Source: a bacterium (lineage in GTDB: Bacteria > Hydrothermota > UBA3072 > B12-G15). Taken from it: DNA of 11,889 nucleotides. Of this stretch, positions 7,519 to 11,889 are shown in pieces (within the stretch, counting starts at the first letter, position 1; every line of letters starts with the position of its first letter). Below the pieces are notes generated by a model. It saw only the letters and a program-made list of their open reading frames with translations. It was not told the origin of the DNA and did no database searches. The stretch is taken from assembly GCA_003646055.1 (NCBI GenBank), contig QNDZ01000036.1:1-11889 (forward strand), read 5' to 3'. The translations under genes and the position numbers were made by a program.

Positions 7519-7991
7519 CTCTCAAACCTCCAGGGTATTAACTTTGTTGCCTCCTTCTCCTCCATACTTTCTACCTCAATCCAGTGAATGTAAAGGTGAT
7601 TGCCTTTCACATCCACTGTGAATGTGCCAGGTGTGAGGGTTATTGAATTGGAGAGAAGGAGTTTACCAATCTCTGTCTTCAGATTTGTTTTCACCTTAAC
7701 AATACCAGGCCTTATAGGGAGGGATGGCATAAGAACCCTTCTTGCAACATCTATATTCGCCTTCACCATTTCCCAGAGAAAAACAGGTATGTAAACAAGC
7801 AGATAACCAATCCTCTTTGGTGTTATCAGGTGCAGACCAGCACCAGGGAAAAATTTGAAGGTGAAGGCAGAGATAACCATGGAGAGAAAAACACCTGTGA
7901 GGAGTTCATCCAGTCTCAGGGTTCCTGTCCACACAGTCCAGACAAGAAGAAAAACAAGCACAAGGAATATAAACCTTGATATGGCCTTCAA
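7494..7991 (-). CDS. mbxA: MrpE-like membrane subunit (A)
   Basis: 165-residue MrpE/MnhE/PhaE protein. N-terminal helices (about 3-22 and 30-48) and a third near 62-78 precede a cytoplasmic domain. Conserved pieces are FLWEMVKANIDVARRVL (71-87), LPIRPGIVKVKTNL (91-104) and LLSNSITLTPGTFTVDV (112-128), the family hallmark. The start is TTG at 7991, which overlaps the rex stop as TTGA and has a strong AGGAGG five bases upstream. This overlap couples the first membrane subunit to translation of the redox regulator. Confidence 0.92.
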   Translation of the reverse strand: MKAISRFIFLVLVFLLVWTVWTGTLRLDELLTGVFLSMVISAFTFKFFPGAGLHLITPKRIGYLLVYIPVFLWEMVKANIDVARRVLMPSLPIRPGIVKVKTNLKTEIGKLLLSNSITLTPGTFTVDVKGNHLYIHWIEVESMEEKEATKLIPWRFERWLKEFIQ

Positions 7992-8620
7992 GACTTCCTC
8001 CTTTTCTTTATGTTGTATGTGAGCACTTCCAATTCTGTAAGGAGTTCAATGTATCTAACAGTAACATCATCAGGCACCTTCAATGGGACAAGTGCAAAAT
8101 TCAGGATTCCTTTAACCCTGCCTTTAACCAGTCTGTTGACAACCTTTTGTGCTTCGTCACTGGGGACTGCAACCACGGCAATCTCTGCATTCAGATTTGC
8201 CGTGATTGGTGTAATGTTTACTGCATCCTCTATTTTTATCTTCCCTATTTTCTTCCCTATCTTTTGCGGATCATTGTCAAAGGCAGCAACAACTTCAAAC
8301 CCATCAACCCTTGAAAGGTATCCAATAAGTGCCCTTCCAATGTTTCCTACCCCAACAACCACAACCTTCTTTTTTTCTGTAAGTCCGAGTATCCTTTTTA
8401 TGGAATCCTTCAACCTCTTCAGGTCATACCCGACCCCCTTAATTCCAAATGTACCAAAGTATGAAAGGTCTCGACGAACAACAGAATCTGAGATGGAGCA
8501 CATCCTGGCAAGGTCCTTTGACTGGAGATTCTCGCCATAACAACACTTCTCCATCATCTCAATACATCTGAGATAGTGGGATAATCGTCTGACAGTTGCC
8601 TCTGGTATTAAATCCTTCAT
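7988..8620 (-). CDS. rex: Redox-sensing transcriptional repressor Rex
   Basis: 210 residues, the usual length for Rex, which binds DNA when NADH is low and releases it when NADH rises. The winged-helix domain (about 1-80) starts with the typical IPEATVRRLSHYLR and holds the recognition segment VVRRDLSYFGTFGIKGVGY (47-65), almost identical to the family consensus. The Rossmann domain has GVGNIGRALIGY (90-101), the NAD-binding GxGxxG, with FDNDPQKIG (114-122) after the second strand and VPSDEAQKVVNRL (152-164), then GILNFALVPLKVP (171-183). Cys26-Cys27 and Cys19/Cys41 in the DNA-binding domain are uncommon. ATG at 8620 follows AAGGAA. As first gene of the mbx operon, directly behind a promoter with an inverted repeat, it very likely autoregulates. 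Confidence 0.95.
   Translation of the reverse strand: MKDLIPEATVRRLSHYLRCIEMMEKCCYGENLQSKDLARMCSISDSVVRRDLSYFGTFGIKGVGYDLKRLKDSIKRILGLTEKKKVVVVGVGNIGRALIGYLSRVDGFEVVAAFDNDPQKIGKKIGKIKIEDAVNITPITANLNAEIAVVAVPSDEAQKVVNRLVKGRVKGILNFALVPLKVPDDVTVRYIELLTELEVLTYNIKKRRKS
7997..8002 (-). promoter_or_regulatory. Strong ribosome binding site for the TTG start of the MrpE-like gene
   Basis: AGGAGG on the minus strand, five bases before TTG at 7991, inside the last codons of rex. Its strength compensates for the weak start codon and supports the TTG choice; no ATG or GTG lies nearby in frame. Confidence 0.7.
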
Positions 8621-8631
8621 TCCATTTTCCT

Positions 8632-8653
8632 TGTGAAAGTTTTAACTTTCACA
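8632..8653. promoter_or_regulatory. Candidate Rex operator (22-bp inverted repeat)
   Basis: TGTGAAAGTT-TT-AACTTTCACA has perfect 10-bp arms around a 2-bp centre. One end shares a base with the -10 box and the repeat covers the predicted transcription start, so a bound protein would block initiation. The outer half-sites TGTGAAA/TTTCACA equal the well-known Rex half-site. However, they are 8 bp apart, wider than the usual Rex operator in which the same halves are about 2-4 bp apart. The other end reaches the rex ribosome site, so an RNA hairpin role is a weaker alternative. Confidence 0.75.
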
Positions 8654-8680
8654 TAATAAGAAAAAGTGTTTTTTTGTCAA
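8653..8680 (-). promoter_or_regulatory. Sigma-70-type promoter for rex-mbx operon
   Basis: On the minus strand a perfect -35 TTGACA (8680-8675) and a -10 TATTAT (8658-8653) are separated by 16 bp. An A-rich AAAAAATAAAA stretch at about 8700-8690 lies where an UP element would be. Transcription should begin near 8646, inside the inverted repeat. The gap contains no convincing terminator for the upstream gene, so some read-through into rex is possible. Confidence 0.8.
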
Positions 8681-8701
8681 GACGGAAAGTTTTATTTTTT
8701 A

Positions 8702-9502
8702 TCAGCAGGATTCCCACAGGATTTTTCTCATTCCTTCCAGAGGCTGGTCTTCAAGACCGTTATATCCAGCAAAGGTGATTGTATTTTCAGATATGTACTC
8801 AAGGTCATTCCTCCACCCGGGGTCTCTTGTTGTATGATGGTCTATCACCAGTTTTACATCGGGCAATTTCTCAAATATTATATCCATATTTTTCAGGAAT
8901 GTATCTCTATGCTTTTTGTTTATGTACAGTGCAGGTCCATCAAGTATCAGTATATCTGGTTTCGTCTCAAGTATGAATCCCAATGCCTCCTCTTCAACAG
9001 GGCCTGAAATGTCCGATGTGTGGAGAAGTTTAAACCTGTTTGTTTCAATAAATGTGCTTAAAACAACCGCAGGTGTTGTTCCATGGGGGAGAGGTCTTGA
9101 AAACTTAACACCTGCGCCTTTCAATCTGAACTCCCTTCCATCTGCAATCTTGTAATCCTTTATCACATCTGTTATTTCCCTTGCCCTCTTCTTCTGCATA
9201 AAATTTATATTCCTTTGTGGATCCTTCATTATTAATCTTTTCCCCATATACATTGGTACAAATTCTTTACTAAAATGGTCATGGTGGAAATGAGAGATTA
9301 TGACAACATCAGCCATCTCAAGGTATTGTATTATTCTGCTCTTCAACTCATAAAACCTTTCTATCTCACGAGGATGGGGTGGCAGGTCAAACCTGAGTGG
9401 TGCAATGTCAAGCCCCGGGTCAATGATTATCTTCTCCTCTCCTGTATCAACAAATATACTGAAACTTCTTACACCCAGACTATCTGATGAGAGCAATCTC
9501 AA
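8702..9502 (-). CDS. UPF0282 / COG2248 metallo-beta-lactamase-fold hydrolase
   Basis: 266-residue protein of the UPF0282 family, common in archaea and thermophiles, of unknown substrate. Family landmarks are SDSLGVRSF near the N-terminus, IDPGL, PPHPREIERF, and metal-binding HFHHDH (71-76), His140 in PLPHGT, HTSD (161-164), DGPALYI (188-194) and DHHTTRD (221-227). These give a full binuclear metal site. The start is uncertain: family proteins begin a few residues before SDSLGVRS, which matches TTG at 9502, four bases after the DUF72 stop. That TTG has no good ribosome site nearby. The frame is open to an ATG at 9541 and one at 9589, the latter needing an 83-nt overlap. No signal peptide is seen, so it is cytoplasmic. 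Confidence 0.85.
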   Translation of the reverse strand: MRLLSSDSLGVRSFSIFVDTGEEKIIIDPGLDIAPLRFDLPPHPREIERFYELKSRIIQYLEMADVVIISHFHHDHFSKEFVPMYMGKRLIMKDPQRNINFMQKKRAREITDVIKDYKIADGREFRLKGAGVKFSRPLPHGTTPAVVLSTFIETNRFKLLHTSDISGPVEEEALGFILETKPDILILDGPALYINKKHRDTFLKNMDIIFEKLPDVKLVIDHHTTRDPGWRNDLEYISENTITFAGYNGLEDQPLEGMRKILWESC

Positions 9503-9506
9503 ACCA

Positions 9507-10196
9507 CTAATTGGATACCACTTCCCTGAATCTCTTTGCATCTTCAAACATATTCGTATTGTTGAACATGATGTATCCTTCACATTCACTATATTCCTTT
9601 AACTTCAAAAGGTCTTCATCCGTGTATCTATACCTGTATCCACCTATTCCATGCAGTCTGAAGTATATAAAATCTGTCTTGAGTGGTTCCGTCTTGAACG
9701 GGTCAACAATTTCAAATAAACCTGTCTCTGAATAAATATACTTCAGTGCATCCCTGCTCCATGTTCCCCTGTGTTCCCACCCAAAGATGAATTGGTCTGT
9801 TCTGAACCTTCTGAAAAAGTTAATGATTGACTTAATGCTCTCCTCTGATTCTCTGAAAGAGGCAGGGGTCTGGAAAATGATTACCCTTGCGCCAAGCAGT
9901 TCAGCACACTCAAGGGTTTTCTCCATCCCTTTATTAACACACTCAGAATCCCTGAAGAATCCACAATCATGGCAATTTACCTTTGCCTTCCTGTATGTAG
10001 GAGAGGTTTCAGGGTGTGTGATGAGTTGCCATGCCTTTATTACAAATTCAAAATCTGGTGGTGCTTCCCTTCTCCATCTTTCAAGGGTATTCTTTTCAGG
10101 TGGATTGTAAAAGGTCTTCTGAACCTCAACAACCTTAAATTCACTATAATATCTGATTCTCGCAACAGGGAAACCACAACACCCTATCTTCACCAT
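9507..10196 (-). CDS. DUF72 (YecE-like) TIM-barrel protein with extra cysteines
   Basis: 229-residue DUF72 / COG1801 protein of unknown function. Typical pieces are FKVVEVQKTFYNPP (20-33), WRREAPPDFEFVIKAWQLIT (41-60), FGWEHRGTW (138-146), FIYFRLHG (176-183) and YIMFNNTNMFEDAKRF (208-223). Unusual for the better-known members are CC at 6-7 and a cluster CHDC (75-78), Cys86 and Cys97 in the segment after the third strand, which could bind metal or an iron-sulfur cluster; this is inference. The ATG at 10196 overlaps the SpoIID stop by 7 nt and its own end lies 4 nt from the UPF0282 start, so the three are probably co-transcribed. Roles in nucleic-acid processing have been guessed for the family, but nothing here proves one. 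Confidence 0.88.
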   Translation of the reverse strand: MVKIGCCGFPVARIRYYSEFKVVEVQKTFYNPPEKNTLERWRREAPPDFEFVIKAWQLITHPETSPTYRKAKVNCHDCGFFRDSECVNKGMEKTLECAELLGARVIIFQTPASFRESEESIKSIINFFRRFRTDQFIFGWEHRGTWSRDALKYIYSETGLFEIVDPFKTEPLKTDFIYFRLHGIGGYRYRYTDEDLLKLKEYSECEGYIMFNNTNMFEDAKRFREVVSN

Positions 10197-11374
10197 AACC
10201 TGACAATTCTGGTTCCTCTATAATAGTGCCTCAAAATCTGTTTGTAATTATAACCAAGCCTTGCCATTCCAATGGCACCATACTGGCACATCCCAACCCC
10301 ATGCCCATATCCCTTTCCATCAATGATGATAAGATTGCCCTTCTGCCTGATGGTAAAAAGAATGGACTTGAGTGACCTTCCATTGTACTGGAAGAGTGAA
10401 CGAATCCTGTCCTTTTCAATGGTGAACTTACCTCTATCAGTTCCTATCTCAACCTTTTTCACCCTGCCTGACCTCGTCCTTCCAGAGACCTTTATATACT
10501 TCACCCTGTTTACATCCTTCCCGAACATCTGCTTTATCCTCTTCTTCACAACATTAAAGAATTCATCTCTGTTGTATATCACCTGCCATTCATAATGGGG
10601 AGAAAACCTGCAGAACGGCTCACCAAACCTTCCATCATAAACACTCCTTAAATAAGGAACAGGCTTCCCTCCCCATACATCTTCGTTGTTTTCTGTTCTG
10701 CCACCACATGTGGATGAATATCTTGCGTCAGCAACCTTTCCCCTGTACATGAGAACCTCACCCCTTGTGAGTTCAACAGCACTGTCTGTGGTGGGGGTTG
10801 AGACATCATAACTTCCATAGACCTGATGGGCCTCTGTGTTTACAAGGTCGTATGGCTTCTCCCTGTTGAGGAGGTTGAATGCATATGACCTTGCAGCCAC
10901 AGCTTGTGCCTTCAATGCCTCAATCAGTTCTGGAGATAGTCTCCCCATCTCCCTTGGAACAACACCCTTTATATAATCCTCCATCTTCACAAAATTTACC
11001 ACAAGTATATCTCCACCATTTTTTATCAACTTTATGTAACCCCTGTAAGGTCTTCCATTAAGGTATATTCCTGCACCTCCTACAGGAACAAAAGCAACGG
11101 GAAAACTGGCATCTTTCACAACCATATTCCCATGAACCTTTATCTTAAGGGGTCTTGTATAAACAACAATCTCACCAGCAAAAATCCCCTTCTTTCCTCC
11201 GGTATATACCCTTGTTCCGATATCCGACGAAACAGTGAATCTTTGTGGGTTTTTTAAGAGAAGAATCCTCACATCCGGCTCTGGCATACCTCTTCTTGGC
11301 ACTGGCCTGACTGCCTGCTTTGATACACAGCCTGAAAGTATGATTGCAAACAAGAGTATAAAGGACTTTCTCAT
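10190..11374 (-). CDS. SpoIID/LytB-domain lipoprotein
   Basis: 394-residue SpoIID/LytB family protein. Residues 1-16 form a lipoprotein signal with lipobox LSGC, so Cys16 should be acylated and the protein anchored outside the cytoplasmic membrane. The SpoIID domain spans about 125-394: VKMEDYIKGVVPREMG (with Glu142 at the position of the catalytic Glu of the SpoIID transglycosylase), LKAQAVAARSYAF (154-166), VYGSYD, STCGGRTENNEDVWGG (221-236), PYLRSVYD, and DGKGYGHGVGMCQYGAIGMA (352-371). Members cleave peptidoglycan lacking stem peptides or enhance amidases. Outside spore formers they act in general wall turnover, and nothing in this window indicates sporulation. The ATG at 11374 overlaps the Mut7-C stop as ATGA behind GGTGGG. 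Confidence 0.92.
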   Translation of the reverse strand: MRKSFILLFAIILSGCVSKQAVRPVPRRGMPEPDVRILLLKNPQRFTVSSDIGTRVYTGGKKGIFAGEIVVYTRPLKIKVHGNMVVKDASFPVAFVPVGGAGIYLNGRPYRGYIKLIKNGGDILVVNFVKMEDYIKGVVPREMGRLSPELIEALKAQAVAARSYAFNLLNREKPYDLVNTEAHQVYGSYDVSTPTTDSAVELTRGEVLMYRGKVADARYSSTCGGRTENNEDVWGGKPVPYLRSVYDGRFGEPFCRFSPHYEWQVIYNRDEFFNVVKKRIKQMFGKDVNRVKYIKVSGRTRSGRVKKVEIGTDRGKFTIEKDRIRSLFQYNGRSLKSILFTIRQKGNLIIIDGKGYGHGVGMCQYGAIGMARLGYNYKQILRHYYRGTRIVRLW

Positions 11375-11805
11375 CCCACCCTCTTCAAGAATTCCTTCAT
11401 CAGGTCAATGTGTGTTCCCTGCCAGTATATCTTATCACATTCTGGGCAGTAATAAAATTCATTCTGGGTTTTATATACATACTCTGGAACCCGTCCTTTA
11501 ACCTTCTCTTTTTCAATTCTCTGTATTGGGGTATTACAAAGGCTGCACCTTGAAAGTGGTTCTCCCTCTGGAGGAAAAATCTCCATCACCTTCCTGAGTT
11601 GTTCATGGATTATCTCTGACTTTATATAAACAACACCAGGCAACTCCATAAGTTTTGAATTTCTGGTAAGGATAACTCTTGCCTCAGCCTTTGCTTTTAC
11701 AATGAGTTTATCTGGATGGTCTTCCCTGAAGTATTCGGTATCATAACCAAGTAGCCTCATCCACCTTGCAAGTCTTCCAAGCATAAAATCACATATGAAC
11801 TTCAC
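11371..11805 (-). CDS. Mut7-C (DUF82 / COG1656) PIN-like RNase domain protein
   Basis: 144-residue stand-alone Mut7-C protein. The N-terminal PIN-like part has CDFMLGRLARWMRLLGYDTE (5-24), the family hallmark with Asp6 and Asp22, and ARVILTRNSKLME (42-54), where the usual TRD is TRN (Asn49). The C-terminal zinc ribbon has Cys87-x2-Cys90 and Cys120-x2-Cys123 in FYYCPECDKIYWQGTHI. The family is predicted to act on RNA; the bacterial target is not established. The start is GTG at 11805, overlapping the upstream stop as GTGA, with GAGGAG just before it. Confidence 0.92.
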   Translation of the reverse strand: MKFICDFMLGRLARWMRLLGYDTEYFREDHPDKLIVKAKAEARVILTRNSKLMELPGVVYIKSEIIHEQLRKVMEIFPPEGEPLSRCSLCNTPIQRIEKEKVKGRVPEYVYKTQNEFYYCPECDKIYWQGTHIDLMKEFLKRVG

Positions 11806-11889
11806 TCCTCAATTCCCCAGTTTTTTAATAACTTATCAATCTCTTCCTGAGGAATCTTCTTCTCTCCACCAAGGAGGCGTGATATAAAC
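11802..11889 (-). CDS. C-terminal 28 residues of an unidentified protein
   Basis: The frame entering from the right edge encodes a 28-residue tail starting FISRLLGGEKKIPQEE, continuing EIDKLLKNWGIEE and ending at TGA (11804-11802), which overlaps the Mut7-C start by 3 nt. The tight overlap and the GAGGAG ribosome site within its last codons support a real gene co-transcribed with Mut7-C. The tail is charged and probably helical; too little is present to name the protein. Confidence 0.6.
   Translation of the reverse strand, partial: FISRLLGGEKKIPQEEIDKLLKNWGIEE

Noticed and set aside
8010..8540. Long open frame on the plus strand opposite rex
   Set aside because: It is antisense to a well-conserved gene, its Ser/Thr/Phe/Ile-rich translation mirrors the rex codons, and it matches no family.
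1..8620. Complex I (nuo/fpo) or group 4 hydrogenase (mbh/ech) cluster
   Set aside because: The Mrp E-F-G-B-C subunits, two antiporters, CxxC-type J subunit and CxxE in L fit Mbx better than Nuo, Fpo, Mbh or Ech.
8617..8625. Three-codon frame ATG GAA TGA just before and overlapping the rex start
   Set aside because: It lies too close to the ribosome site to be well initiated and is most simply chance; not evidence for a leader peptide.
8635..8694. Direct repeat GAAAGTTTTA (8635-8644 and 8685-8694)
   Set aside because: A 10-bp A/T-rich match in an A/T-rich gap can arise by chance, and the second copy lacks a partner half-site.
8654..8701. Possible terminator for the UPF0282 gene
   Set aside because: Only A/T runs and an A5-CAC-T5 stem are present, with no G+C-rich hairpin; the T-run is better explained as the promoter spacer.
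1..11889. tRNA, rRNA, CRISPR arrays, insertion sequences
   Set aside because: No spaced direct repeats, transposase-like frames or tRNA-like cloverleaf sequences were seen; almost all of the window is coding.

Overview
All recognisable genes in this window lie on the minus strand, so the biology reads from high to low coordinates. The sequence is about 40-45% G+C by eye. AGA/AGG and ATA codons are frequent, genes are packed with 4-25 nt overlaps, and Shine-Dalgarno sites are strong (AGGAGG/GGAGGT). With a Rex repressor, a SpoIID-type wall protein and a Mut7-C nuclease, this points to an anaerobic, probably thermophilic bacterium. Thermotogae or an uncultured thermophilic lineage would fit; I cannot place it more precisely.

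Right part (11889 to about 8702): the tail of an unidentified gene, then a Mut7-C (DUF82) nuclease-like protein, a SpoIID/LytB lipoprotein, a DUF72 TIM-barrel protein and a UPF0282 metallo-beta-lactamase-fold hydrolase. They overlap or nearly abut and are probably co-transcribed, but no shared pathway is evident.

Middle (8701-8621): the only real intergenic gap. It holds a good promoter (TTGACA, 16 bp, TATTAT) with an A-rich upstream element. A 22-bp near-perfect inverted repeat, TGTGAAAGTT-N2-AACTTTCACA, touches the -10 box. Its half-sites look like Rex operator half-sites.

Left part (8620 to beyond base 1): rex is the first gene of an operon that continues with twelve respiratory-complex genes: MrpE, MrpF, MrpG, MbhD-like, a fused MbhE+MrpB, MrpC/NuoK, MrpD antiporter H, a second antiporter H', NuoH, NuoB, NuoC and NuoD. 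This is the order of the Pyrococcus/Thermotoga mbx (mbs) operon, A-B-C-D-F-G-H-H'-M-J-K-L. Only the ferredoxin-like N subunit is missing, and it should lie just past the left edge. The NuoD-like subunit carries CxxE where NiFe hydrogenases have the first CxxC, so this should not be an H2-evolving hydrogenase.

Predicted working: ferredoxin electrons pass through the N and J iron-sulfur clusters to the K/L site, and the energy drives Na+ or H+ movement through the Mrp-like membrane arm (A-H, H', M). Rex senses NADH/NAD+ and probably controls its own operon, tying synthesis of this pump to cellular redox state. That control circuit is the most interesting part of the window.
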